Assembly: GCA_947685225.1 (NCBI GenBank)
Contig: CANTUV010000011.1
Span: forward strand, 64,716,501-64,780,500
Reading direction: 5' to 3'
Length of the DNA: 64,000 nucleotides
DNA from: Garcia nutans
Lineage: Eukaryota; Streptophyta; Magnoliopsida; Malpighiales; Euphorbiaceae
Under the pieces are notes generated by a model that saw nothing but the letters and a program-made list of their open reading frames with translations, searched no databases and was not told the DNA's origin. Below, one piece after another: positions 46,414-59,563 of the stretch (positions within the stretch are counted from its first letter, which is position 1; each line of letters starts with the position of its first letter). A program made the position numbers and the translations under genes.

Positions 46414-47699
46414 GTTTGGCCAGGTGGAAACTGGAGGAAAATGAGAAGGAAAGTGAAGGAAAATGTGTGGAAACAGTAAACTGGAAAAGAAAGGGGGGAA
46501 AAAAAGAGGATAGTTTCGAATCTTTCAGTTCAAGCAGTAACTAGCATGTAGCAAGTGTTGAAAGTTCAACTAAATGGTCTCTCAAACTCTTTCCCTGCAC
46601 TTCCTTATAAGCAACAATTTGAAACAATGATGGCCCCAATTTTAGTCTACTTTCTGATGCTTTCTAAGTTCTCCTGACCATCTGATGACCGATGAGGAAT
46701 GAGAAATGATCGAGCACAACCGGCTCTAGCTTAGATCTATTTTTTTATCTTTTTTTTTTAAATTGAAACTTATAATTTCACAATTTCGAAAACTATTTAA
46801 AAATTATTAGTTATTTAAAAAAAATAGCACCAAATAATGTAAATAGTGAAGTATATATTATAATGAGACTATAACGATTTTTTAATAATATACTAATTAA
46901 TATATTTTCTAATATATACGTGTGTAGTGTTATTTTAATTAAAGGTATTCGAATTTTTATATTTAATCAAGATCAATTCAAATTTATGAATTTTCTGTAC
47001 GACGTATATTAAATAATTTACAGTTTGCCTTCCATCAAAAAAAAATAATTTACAGTTTGCCTAATAACTAACTCAAACTCCATATGATTGCAATTCAAAA
47101 AATAAATAAATAAATAATTTCCAACCAATAATACAATATTAGGTACGTTCTTAGAAATTTCAAAATTCCAATAGTTTAGGAGAAGACTCTTGCTATATAT
47201 TTCCTTGTGATTTCATAAAAAAACATATATATTAAATTAAAATTTTATCAAAATTGAGTTAACCAAATATTTAATTATTAATATTCCTAATGTTAGTATT
47301 AATTATTAGTTATCATTTGTTAAATTTGGTGGTTAAATGTTTATTATTTTTAATAATTTTTCATGCTGATATAAATAATAGCATGTTATAAATTGTTCTG
47401 CAGCATGTTGACATTTATTATAATTTATATAATAAATAATATAAATATTAAGTAAAAATAAATATTAGTTTTTATTATGACACATTTCATTTTTATTAAA
47501 ATTTATTATGATCACTTTATAAAATTTATTTTTTTTATTAATTTTTTTAAAATAATTATAATTATAATAAAAATTAAAATATTATTATTAAACATATATA
47601 TTAAATAAATTTAATTTTTATATATTGTCATTATTTTCTTCAATCATTTATAGATTTTTCTGAAATTATATAGAAGCATGCAACGAAATAATATTAATT
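46414..47699. other. Promoter side of the LRR-RLK gene and AT-rich spacer
   Basis: A CT-rich stretch (46,420-46,640 on the gene strand) is likely the 5' UTR or promoter. The remainder is AT-rich DNA with no supported gene. Confidence 0.45.
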
Positions 47700-47707
47700 A
47701 TATAATG

Positions 47708-47868
47708 CAGTGGCGTAGCTAGCAAGTTGTTGGCGCCCGGGTAAGGTGCCGCTATTCTGCTACTGCTCTCCACTATTAACGGCAGTCCCTAATTTTTTTT
47801 TCTTGAAAATATTTCTCAATCAGATCCGGGCGGCTGTCCGGACATGCCCAGGCCTAGCTACATCCCTG
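47708..47868. mobile_element. Short hAT-like MITE (161 bp)
   Basis: Starts CAGTGGCGTAGCTAGCA; the reverse complement of the end reads CAGGGATGTAGCTAGGC. The flanks are ATATAATG (47700-47707) and ATGTAATG (47869-47876), an 8-bp direct repeat with one mismatch. Size, CAG-type ends and TSD fit a hAT-derived MITE. Confidence 0.75.
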
Positions 47869-47876
47869 ATGTAATG

Positions 47877-50800
47877 CACTGAAGCACATACCGATCGATC
47901 ATTTTTACGTTGAAATTTTAAGTTCGTCTAGGAGAGAATTTAAGCATTTATTACTTTATATTAAAGTAAGTGTGATTAATTTCTCTTTAATATTTGATGA
48001 CTAGGAAACAATAACTACATTATTTTCCAATTATGAAAAAAAGCTCAAAAGTCATAAAGGTCCAATGAGCTTGTGGTAGTACGCAGCTTAAATTACAAAT
48101 AAAAATAATAAAATTTACAATCGAGTGTGAGACAACATTAGGAAAAGAAAAAGAAAGAAGAAAAATTTTGGTTAGGAGTAGTCATTTTCAAAAGGAATAT
48201 GACGCCAAACATTTAAAAAAAAAAAACAGAAAAGAAAATGGACTCTGTTTGGTTTGGTGTTTTCCATTGGATGCCTCCACGTTTGGCTGTAATGGAAAAA
48301 AGATGGGTTGGCCCCATAGTAATTAAAAGAGAGTTTCGGCAGGCACTATTGATAAATTGAGCCTGCAAATTTGGTTCATCGTTGATATTTTTTTTATTTG
48401 ATATTGTTATTTAATATTACATGCAAAATTAGAGTATTGAATTAAAAATATTTTTTTATAAAAATTATCCATTTTTTGTTTCAAATTAATAAGGGCATTT
48501 TCTATTTTATAAAAAAATAATTAATTTTATTAGTAATATATTTATATATTTTATTTTATTACACTATTATACTCTTCAAATAGAAATTTATTATTTATTA
48601 TTATAAATTTATATTTTTCTATTTGGATTAATCTTTTTCTAATAAGGGTGTTCTTTATATGAAAAGATGATAAATAATAGATAAAATAAGTATTTTAATA
48701 AAAGTTAAATTATTTGTACTATATTATTTTTATTCATTATTTATATAAAAAATTTTAAAAAATATAATTTCAGTTGCTTTATATATTTTATATATTTTAA
48801 AATTATATAATTTTATTTATATTTTATAATCATTAAATATATTTTTATTTATTAATAAAAATTTAATTTATATTAAAAAAATTAATATAATAATTATTAA
48901 TAAACAACATTAAATATTTACATAGTTATAAAAATTTGACATACTAATTAACTTATTTTAAAAAATAAAATATAATTATTTATTTGAGACATATTTTAAA
49001 AATATATTCATTATATATAGTATATTTTAAAAAAATATATTCTCATCAAATTGTTTGGAGGGGATAGATTTGAGTTCTGTCCAGGTAATGTGTCAGTTTC
49101 ATTACTCCGCTTTTGTATGACTTACACGCATACGTCAATATTACATCATATATATAATATATAATATTATATATATCTCAAATATATAAAATAATTTAAG
49201 CGTTGTATAAAAATTGATACCGAGCATACATATTAATATAATAATTAATTATTATTCGTTTAATTAATATTATTTTAAATTAATAAAAATAACATTTAAA
49301 ATAAAATAAAAAATTTTATTTATTATATGATATTTGAAGTAAAACGTATGGAATAAAATATACATATATGCATGTTTCTCTAAAAATAATTGGGCTCCGA
49401 GGACGTGCAAAAATTCAACCATGCATGAGATACAGATCTGGTAGGTGTCAATTATATATCAATTGCATTTTTTGCATGAGGAATAATTTATGCTTAATGT
49501 GCACCAATTAATTAAAGGAGGGACCATATATGTATATACATTATGTCCCATATTTATAAGGACAGTGACCCTATATCCATGTACCTTATGAGTGGCTGAA
49601 TACTCTTTATTAAGGTTATAATCGAGATCAGTTTACCTGAATTTTAAAAAGATCAAACTCTGCTTATTATAAAATAATTGAGTTCGAATTTAAATACAAA
49701 TCGAGTCTGAACCGAGCCATAACTTATATTAAACTAGCTCATGAAATATGTATCAAAAGTTTGAATTCGAATTTAATTTAAATAAATTTAACAAATTCAA
49801 TTAACTTATTTTGACTTTTATTTTTTATTCAGCTTTTTTTAGATTTTCATAAAAGATATACTAAAATTAATATATTTATGAAAAATAAATAATATAATTA
49901 TATATTAATAAAAATAAAATATATATTACTATAATATTTTATTTTATTATAAATTATTAATCTATTTTATGTTGTATATTATTTAATTTATTTATCATAT
50001 ATATTATATATTAATAAATTATATGAATTAAATTAGTTAAAAAATTAATATAGTCACATACATAATTTAATATATCTAAATTAAAAAATATATTTTTAAT
50101 TAAATATACTAAATGAATTAATTTAAAAGTTTAATTTATAAATTTTTTAAATGAGTTAATTTATGAATTAATAAATTAATTAAATTAAAATAAATTTTTA
50201 TCGAATTAATAATTAAATTAAATTTAAATAATTTGACTGATTTATAATACTAATTATGAAATATGAACCCTTTGTCTTATTCCATATGACCCTAAAATTC
50301 ATGTTTTATTTGTCCCCAATTCTCAAGAAACAGGACCCAGTGCCCTCTAATTACACCTCGTGAATCAATTATTCCAAAACATATATCGAAAGGACAGATT
50401 TTATAGTTAATTCCCATTATCATCTCATGAGTAATTAAATAAAATAATTATCAATGTAGTGCAGAAATAAGTTGGTTATATATTATTTAAATTTAATTAT
50501 AAATTTAAATTTTAAATATATAATTATATTAAAATTTGATAAAAATAATTTCAATGACCTTGTAATAATTTTATATGGCTCGACTATAAAAAAAAAGATA
50601 ATTTATATTAAGAAAAATATTATTAGTGTGCATTTAGTATGATGATTAGACTGCATTTGGTAATCTTTTTTTTTTTTTGAATTTTAAATAAAAAGTATAG
50701 TTTGACAAAAAACAATGTAGTTTACAAAATGCAATTAGAAATTTTCAAAAAATAAATAAAAAATATATTAATAAGTAAATTTTAAAAACAATTCTCAATT

Positions 50801-53800
50801 TATAATCTTCAAAAATATGATAAGTTAATTCTGTAATTTTTATTTACAAATTGTGATTTATGATTAAACTAAATACATGATTATTAGTTCAATAATAGCA
50901 CTAAAACGAACCATTAATTTTTGCTGTATCCTAATTATTTCTTATATTATCATCGTCATAATTAACCTAATTTATATCAAAAAATTAATAATTGAAATTC
51001 ATAATCCTTGCTGGCTTGCTCATTTGATTTGCTCTTAAAGGAAATGATATCTCTCTGATTTCAATCTTTTTAGCTTTTACAGCTACTCTTTTTATTATTG
51101 CCCTAGGCCTTGACCTTCTGCGTCCATTAAAGAAAAATAATGAGATCCTCGCTGGCTGGCTAAAAGCAGTAGCCAGTAGGTGATTTTGATACTTAAACAG
51201 AACCCCATGAGAGAGACAATTAGAAAATGCACTTTAAAATTTTGTACTATATTTTTATAGTACATCCAACTATGGACCTGTGTGAGGCAGATCATGTTGT
51301 TCTTTTATGTTTTACTTTTCACATTCCCTCTCCATCTTTTTTATTTCTTATTTTATTTTTACGTATGAATATTTCATAAGGATCAAAACTTTATTACTGT
51401 CCGAGGCATGAACATACCGGAAATAATAGCTTTTTTATTTTTCAATAAATGGATTCCAATCGAGTGAGGTGTTAAAACTATCTTATCATAAAAATAAATG
51501 TGGAAAATCCTAAATTTAAAAAATCTAAAATAAATTATTAGATTATATAAAAATAAAATTTTTAACTCTAACAAATAACTTTTAAAATTAATACTTCCAT
51601 ATTTATATTTAAAAAATTGATCCACCATTGAATGCATAAATTTATAAATAAGAAATTACTTTAATTTAATTAAAAAATTTTAATTTATATTTTTAAATAT
51701 AAAAAATATTAATTACAGTCACTTTAGAGAGTTATTGTTTGATAATCTCTTTTTTATTGGTTAAAAATTTTTTATTATAAATTTATTTATGATGAAAGAT
51801 ATTATAATTAATATTTTTTAATCAATAAAAGAGATATTATTCAACAGTTATTAACTGTAATTAATATTTCTCTTCTAAATATTTAGTTATGTTAAAATTC
51901 GATAGGAATAGTTTTGATAATCTTATAATTTTATTCAGCATGATTTTAAAATGATGATTTATAAAAAAAAAAACTAAATTAATATTGAAAACAAAAATTT
52001 AACATTGGGGTTTAGATTCATAATTTTAATTAAATTAAAATTCAAAGATAAGTAAATGTAGTTAATTTTTTTTATTATTGATCTATGGGAAGTATGTATC
52101 TTTTATGTATAGATAAATACGTATTTTATTATTAAGTTTTACATATATAATATGCTGATTTAGTTATATATATATTTAGTTCATGGTGATATAATAATAG
52201 ACTTAAAATACTTTTTTAAAAAAATAATTCATAATAATTTTATAATTTTATAGCTATCTAAATATATAATTTTATATACGAGTAAAAAAAACATATTTCA
52301 ATAATAGATTCTAATTAATCTGAGATTAAGAGTTAATTGAGTTGTATTAGCAAGTCAGCTGAAAAATCTTTGATGTAAAGGAATGATTTGAAAAGGCTAA
52401 CAATTGTGACTGATGAAACGGCTGCGTGCTTTGTTCGTTCATTCATTATTCCACTTTTACAAGCACTTTCAAGTTTGGAAAAAAAAAAAAGAAGATAAAT
52501 AATTTAAAAATATATATATTAAAAACATCATAACATTTTGCTAAAAGCTGCAGGCTTTATTTCCTTTTTGTCGTGCCTTTAGCAAAAAAAAAAGAATTAT
52601 TAAACTTATAAGACGAGAAATTGAAGGTAATTAGAAATCTATCTCTTTCTTGTTAGATTAAAAATCAAATATGATAAATAAAATTAGAAGTAAATTCTAT
52701 TTTGCAAATTATCTAATTTTTATGTTTATGGAATTTTTATTTAATTTCTTATGAAAATTAATTTTCAGATTTCACTTTCTAAAAATATTTTGGGATGTAT
52801 TTTGGTATAATATTGTTAGAAGTCTTTTTTTTCAATCTGATTCTTTTTTTTTTACTAAAGAAAGGAATAATATAGATGAATAAAAGAAAAAACAAATGAA
52901 GTGAAAGAGATCAAAAGCTACAGCCAGGTAATCAGACCATTTTCAGTACACTCAGACCTAAGATCCTTTTTTATCATCTTGAAACAAATCAATATCTAAA
53001 ATAGAAGAAAAATGCTAGGGAAAAAGTCTCATGTATATATAAACTTGCATGAAATTTAGCCACCTTAGTAAGAGAATGATCAGCTAAATTTACAAGTCTG
53101 TTAGCCCAATAAAAGGCTAAACCATTAATGTTATTACTTAAAACTAGACAATCATGAACAATAAAAGTAAATTTATGAGTTTATCATATATTTATTAAGA
53201 GTTTATAAAGTTTACATAATTTATAAGTTTATCATGAATTTATAATAAAATGACTAAAATACTTATAGTAAAAAAGTTAAAAAATTTAAAAATATAGTGG
53301 AGGGTATTATTATCTCGAAATGATTTCAACAAAAATAAAAATAAAAATAAAAAAATTTAAAAAAAATTACATCCTTCATTATTTTTTATAAAAATTTTTC
53401 ATGTTTACTGGAGATATTTTAGTTATTTTATAATAAACTTACAGTAAACTCATAATAAATTATATAATTTCATAACTCATCACAAACACATAATAAACTT
53501 ATAAAAAATCTATATTAATCTCATAATAAACTGCATAAATATTATATTTTGATAAACTAATCATAAATTCATTATAAATTTGAATATATTTTTGCAAATA
53601 TAATAAATTTTAATTTTTTTATTTTTCAGTCTTCTTTTGTAAACCCCAAATATTTTCAAATATATATATTTTTCATTTTTAAAATTCAATGTTCAACTTT
53701 TAATTTTGTTCCGAGAAAATAAATATTTAACACTAAGACTTTGTTTGAGAGTATTTCCATTATGGTTTTTCATGGATTACTATGATATAGTTTTAAAACT

Positions 53801-54146
53801 AAACTATATTTGAAAGTATTTTTAATTTGTTTTCATGGTTTAAGGATGATTTGTAATGATTTAAGAATAATAATTTTTAGCCATTTTATTAAACCATTGA
53901 TTCGGTAGGTTAGGATTATTTTATATTTTTATTACTAAAATTATCTTCAATCAAAGTTAAAAAAGTACAAATCAATTATGATATACTTTCTTTCCCAACC
54001 CATTTTCTCATTAATTTTCAGCTTCACTAGAAGCATTCTATCCACAGTAGAGAAGCATCCCATAGGCTTAAATAAAGTACTTTTAATTTATAATTATTTT
54101 TTTATAAAACTTGTTACTTAAATTTGTTATAAAATTTGTTAATCAG
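47877..54146. other. Long AT-rich gene desert
   Basis: 6.3 kb of AT-rich intergenic DNA with simple repeats and scattered short frames. No gene, RNA gene or well-bounded transposon was found. The block at about 49,600-49,800 (repeated 'gagttcgaatttaa'-type strings) is repeat-like, but its ends are unclear. Confidence 0.6.
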
Positions 54147-54332
54147 TGTATAGAATAGAAAAGAAGATTGGGGAGAAAAAAAACTATCTTTCTTTTTTTT
54201 TCCGCCTTTGTACATCTGTATATATATACGGCTTATCCTAATTGTAATAGGATAGGGAACTATCTAATGGAAAAGAATTCTAACTTCCTAACTAATTCCT
54301 GTTCTAACTAACATGTAAATCCTAATCTAATA
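54147..54332 (-). repeat. Likely 3' LTR of the Copia element
   Basis: On the minus strand it directly follows the polypurine tract CTTGAGGGGGAG (54344-54333), which ends the pol gene as in Copia elements. It begins TATTAGATTAGG and ends near ...CTATACA. A start of TA instead of TG suggests mutation. The 5' partner LTR was not found upstream of gag, so the length (about 186 bp) rests on the end motif alone. Confidence 0.55.
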
Positions 54333-54344
54333 CTCCCCCTCAAG

Positions 54345-57300
54345 TTAGGTAATGGGGTTTGCAATACCTAACTTGCAAAGTACATTTTGAAATATTTCTC
54401 CAGATACTGCTTTGGTGAGTATATCCGCTAGTTGGTCTTTCGAATTGATGAAGGGAAGTGAAATGATTCCCTCCTCAATTTTCTCTTTTATGAAGTGTCT
54501 GTCAACTTCTATGTGCTTTGTGCGATCATGTTGTATTGGATTTTCTGAAATGCTGATCGCAGCCTTATTGTCACACTTCAAAACACACATTTTCTTTGGT
54601 TCGAAACCTACCTCACTAAGTAGTTTTCTTACCCAAAGTATCTCTGCAACTCCCCTGGCTATTCCACGAAACTCTGCTTCTGCACTTGACCTGGCTACTA
54701 TATTCTGCTTTTTGCTTTTCCATGTTACTAGGTTGCCGCCTACTAGGGTAAAGTATCCAGAAGTAGATCTTCTATCCACCGGATTTCCTGCCCAATCTGC
54801 ATCAGTGTAGGCTTCAACTTCTAGATGACCATTCTTTTTGAACAAAATTCCTCTTCCAGGAGAACCTTTGAGATATCTTACGATCCTTAGTGCAGCATCC
54901 ATATGTTCTTTTTGAGGTTTGTGCATGAATTGACTTACTACTCCTACAGCATATGCAATATCAGGTCGTGTATGAGATAGATAAATCAGCTTTCCTACCA
55001 GGTGTTGGTATTGCTCTCTGTCTGCCATCTCAGCATCTTCCCTTATTTGTAAACCATGATTCATAATAATAGGAGTGTTGGTTAGTTTACAATCTACAAG
55101 TCATGTCTCTGCCAGAAGATCTAGGATATATTTTCTTTGGGAAATAAAAATACCTTGGTTTGATCGAAGGACTTCAATTCCCAAAAAATACTTCAACCCT
55201 CCTAAATCTTTCATCTCAAATTCAGAAAACAAATTCCTCTTCGGGGTTTTTATCTCTTCCTCATCATCCCCAGTGATAATCATATCATCCACATAAATTA
55301 TGAGACATGCAATTTTCTGTCCTTTTCTCTTGAGGAACAAAGTGTGATCTGAGTTGCTTTGTTTGTAGCCATATTTCTTCATTGCTATTGTAAATCTTCC
55401 AAACCACGCCCTAGGTGATTGTTTTAAACCATATAAAGCTTTCTTCAACCTACATACCTCTCCTTCTTCAAATCCTGCTTCATATCCTGGGGGAGCTTCC
55501 ATGTAAATTTCTTCTTCCAAATCTCCATGTAGGAAAGCATTCTTGACATCGAACTGGGATAACGACCAACCTTTATTTGCTGCAATGGAGAAGAGAATTC
55601 TTATGGTGTCTAGTTTTGCAACTGGAGAGAAGGTCTCTTCATAGTCTATCCCATATGTCTGGGTGTATCATTTTGCTACTAGCCTTGCTTTATACCTTTC
55701 AATGGTCCCATCTGCTTTGTGTTTGATGGAAAAAACCCATTTGCAGCCTACGGGTTTTTTTCCATCTAGCAATCTACACTTTTCCCATGTTTGATTTTTC
55801 TCTAGTGCCTTGATTTCAATTTTCATTGTTTCTCTCCATTCCTTCTTTTCCTTTGCTTCTGAGTCTGTTCCAGGAATCTCCTCATTGTACAAGACCACAG
55901 AAAAGGTTCGGCCCTCATTTGTTGTTTTCCCTCTAGCAATTTCGGCTATTGGGTACCTGTTGGTCTTTGGCACATGTTCTGGGGAATATCTTCTTGGTGG
56001 AATTCCTCTGTTTCATCTTGGTGGAAGAGTGTAACTTCCTTCTTCAGGTTCATCTATCCTGTCATCTTCCAAAATAATATTTTCTTCTACAGTAGTAGGG
56101 ATAGGACTACTTACCTCAGGACTATCCTTCAGGGAATTTTCTGGATTTGGGTCTGAATCCAAGGTTTGAACTTCTGTTTCTGAGATGTCGTCGGTGTAAC
56201 CATTAACTTGTTCTTTTGGGACTTCGTCGTCTGACATTGCTGGACTGGGCATCCAACCGAGTGAGTCACTTGAAGTCTCCCCCTGACTGCAAGGTTGGGT
56301 GGTATAGAAATATTCTGTTTCCAGGAAGTCACAATCCATAGTAGTGTACATTTTCCTTGTTTTAGGATCATAACATCTATATCCTTTATGGTTTACCCCA
56401 TATCCTACAAATACACATTTTATAGCACAAGGTTCAAGTTTGTTTCTCTCTGTTTTGTGTATATGAACATAGACACTACACCCAAAAAACCCGAGGTAAA
56501 ACAGTCAAAGTGGAAGGTATCGTGATTTGAGTGGCAAGAGTTTTTAAAGGTGTCTGGTATTCTAGAATTTTGGTGGGAAGCCTGTTCACAAGGTAAACTG
56601 CAGTTGCTACTGCTTCTGGCCAAAAGGACTTAGGAACATTAGATTCTATCATTAATGCCCTAGTAATTTCTAATAAGAATCAGTTTTTCCTCTCAGCTAC
56701 ACCATTTTGTTGTGGGGTATTAGGGCATGAAGTCTGGTGAATAATCCCCTTCCCAGTGAAAAAAAATTTTAGGGTAGAATTAACAAACTCTCCCTCATTG
56801 TCTGACCTAAGTATTTTAATGTTTTTCCCAAACTGGGTTTGAACCATTTTATGAAACTCTATAAAATTTTCACATACTTCAGACTTATGTTTCAGAAAAT
56901 AAATCCAAACCATTCTAGAAAAATCATCAATGAACAACACAAAATACCTAAAGCCAGAACTAGTACTGTTTGGAGCAGGGCCCCACACGTCTGAATGAAC
57001 CAATGAAAAAATAGTATCACTTCTAGTCTTACTAATAGGGTAAGTCTTTCTATGGCTCTTGGCCAGTACACAAGTTTCACATTTAAATTTCTCGCTATCT
57101 CTAAAAAAATTAGGAAATAAGTGTTTGAGATAACCCGGTGAAGAATGTCCAAGTCGTCGATGCCACAGCAAGGCTTGTCTATCCACCGTCCCGTGAGCAA
57201 GCAACATGGTTCCTTGTTGAATCATCTCATCCACATAGTAGAGCCCTTGGCATTCAGTACCACGGCCAATGATTTTCCCCGTCGGTATGTCCTGTAAGAT

Positions 57301-57969
57301 GCAAAAAGAAGGTATAAGTAGCACTGTGCAATTAAGTTCTTTGGTCACATGACTTACAGACAAAAGCTTACATGAAAAAGAAGGCACAAACAAGCAGTTT
57401 TTTAACTTTATATTTGGTGTTATTTTGATTGTGCCTGTCTCAATTACTTTGGATAAATTCCCATCAGCAATTTCAAGGAATTTCCTTTTTGGGGTCACTG
57501 GGTTGATTAAATCGGTTCGGTCATGTGTAATAGTATCAGAGGCCCCGCTGTCCAGAGCCCACTTTTTCTCCTTGTTGGGCCTGCCTGTTTTGGTCCTGCC
57601 TGTTTTAGGCTTGTCTGCTGTTGGGTCGGGCTGCAGCTCTTCCATTATATAAGAAAATGCTTTGGAGTTTAGGGTTAGAGACTCCTTACCAGCCGTTCCT
57701 TCTTCTTCGTCTTCCTTAGTCATGGCTGCCCTTTCAGATCTACTGTTGCTGCCACTGTCGTTGCTGGTAGCTCTTGAGCGGCCGCCGGCGGTGGCCTTTT
57801 TTGTGGATTTGTTTTTATTCTTCTTCTCATCCCACCAATCGGGATATCCTATGAGTTCAAAGCACTGCTCTCTGGTGTGCTTTTTTTTGTCCACAGTGGG
57901 AACACTCCAGTTGCGATTTATCCACTTTCTCTCGGGATGAAGATCCGCCGCTCCCTTTTCCGGCACCAT
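54345..57969 (-). pseudogene. Copia protease-integrase-RT-RNase H, interrupted
   Basis: A zinc-knuckle remnant (KKHTREQC) is followed by protease WALDSGASDT (about 57550). Next comes integrase with its HHCC finger (LWHRRLGH ... CETCVLAK) and DDE-type signals (VHSDVWGP, LRSDNEGEF, PQQNGVAERK). The reverse transcriptase has YVDDMIITG near 55275. RNase H has YTDADWAGNP and TKHIEVDRHFI. Stops break the frame near 56680 (end of integrase), near 56013, near 55666 (VAK then TGA, where Gly is usual) and near 55100. The last stop is at 54345, just before the polypurine tract. Confidence 0.9.
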
Positions 57970-58005
57970 CTGACCGAGCCTCGGGCGTCTTTCCTTTGTT
58001 CTTGG

Positions 58006-58680
58006 TCAAGAGACCAGAGCCCATGACTGAATCTCCGTTTTCGACGCGGATAAAATTTGTTGCCTCGCGGCTTCACGTCTTATCTCACCATATGCATTCG
58101 CTGTTGATGGAAGGGGAGTTTCCCTTAATAGTTCTCTTCTTACTGATTCAAAATTATTATTCAGGCCTGACAGAAACTGAAATAATTTCGTTTCCTTTGT
58201 GATTTTGTTATATGCAGTGATGTCGGCGGTGCATACCATCGGATTTGCTCGTCGCCGGTCAATCTCCTTCCACACCGATTGAAACGAGAGCCAATACTGC
58301 TCCAGCGTTAGGGTACCCTGGGTTTGTCTTGAGGCTTTGGTTTCCAAATCATAGATTTGCAAGGAGTCGGTTCCGCTGCTGTACGTAATCTCTAACGCTT
58401 TCCAGAGGTCTCTTGCAGTCGGAAAATCGGTAATACCGTTCAATAACTCTTCTCCTACATTTGCTAAGATTCCGCTATAAACTTGCAAATCTGCTCTGTG
58501 CCATTGTTCATACAATGGGTCTATTTTGTTTGGTGGTGCTGGGTCCCCTGTTATGTGCCGGGTTTTTCCTTTTCCTCCGATTGCTATGGTCATCAATCTT
58601 GACCATATTGTGTAATTGCTTTGGTTCAATTTGTATTCAATCTTTAAAGGACTGTCTGTGGTGGTTTCTTGATTCTGGTT
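58006..58680 (-). pseudogene. Copia gag fragment
   Basis: The minus-strand frame KLNQSNYTIWSRLMTIAI starts the gag polyprotein region (UBN2-type). It continues with LQVYSGILANVGEELLNGI, SLQIYDLETKASRQTQGTL and FLSGLNNNFESVRREL. The open frame extends upstream without a start codon, so the beginning is lost. A frameshift near 58000 separates it from the zinc-knuckle region. Confidence 0.85.
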
Positions 58681-58790
58681 TTGTTTCTGGCTTGGTTGCT
58701 TCTTGATAAATCGTTGGAAAAGAAAGGAAAGTTTTGATCTTTCCTTCTTTTTCTAATTTTTTTCCCTCTCGCCAGCTAAACGGTGGTTCA

Positions 58791-59410
58791 ATGGTTTGTT
58801 TTTATTTATTTGAGTTATTTTGAACAGTGAAGATGGTTTATATTATTATTATTATTATTACTACTACTACTACTGATTTACTACCTATGCTATTTTTGAT
58901 ATTATGAATAATAAAATTATGATATTTTTAAATTTTAAATTGTGTTTTTTAAATTTTAATAACGAGGAAAATAGATTATTAAATTTATTTGATTGAAAAT
59001 TAAACTTTTTGAAGAAAATAATATATGTTTGAATTTGAATTTAGGCAAGAATTCTTTATTTAGAGCATTAAAAATAAGTGTTAGCGGAGAAATAATTTGT
59101 ATTCTACTTCATTTTCTTGATTCTCTTACAACAATTTTCAAATATATATATTTACTATATTTTAATATGTTAAAAAATATAAAGAGCAAATGTTTTTAAA
59201 AAAATTTTAAAAGTAATATAAAATGAAAATTTTCTTTTAATTGCTTCAGGTGGTATTTAATTGGGCCCTCTGTAAATCAATCGGGCATTTCAGGCCTATT
59301 ACCTGACCTCTGGCCCAAAGGCGTTCGCCTATGCCACTTGTAGAGTGCAAACCGTTATTTTCAACCAATAGAATTGATACAGTTACTCATTTAACACCGT
59401 CGTCGCCATG
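58791..59410. other. Spacer with TTA/CTA microsatellite and promoter of the phosphotransferase gene
   Basis: A (TTA)7-(CTA)n simple repeat sits at 58,840-58,874. Bases 59,230-59,400 are more balanced in composition and probably hold the promoter of the following gene. Confidence 0.5.
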
Positions 59411-59563
59411 GAAGTTTGCTAGTTCCATGTGTGGATTTCTTCTTGCAGCTGCTGCTACAGGATTCGACTCCTAAGCTGTGTCCGTGCCTTTCTCACTCCT
59501 AGCCTTACCACAAGTAGTGGGTCTTCTTTGTTTTTACTGGCTGAGTCTCCTGCCATCAGTTCT

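Larger units (their letters stand above)
54147..58790 (-). mobile_element. Decayed Copia LTR retrotransposon, 5' LTR not found
   Basis: Minus-strand gag, protease, integrase, reverse transcriptase and RNase H in the Copia order, where integrase precedes RT. Several in-frame stops and a gag frameshift inactivate it. Upstream of gag I see no tRNA primer-binding site and no copy of the 3' LTR, so the 5' end is probably truncated or deleted near 58,740-58,790. The exact boundary is uncertain. Confidence 0.9.

Noticed and set aside
54412..54810. Plus-strand ORFs over the Copia and gene regions
   Set aside because: Shadows of minus-strand reverse transcriptase/RNase H coding sequence; same for opposite-strand frames over CRR4 and the LRR-RLK.
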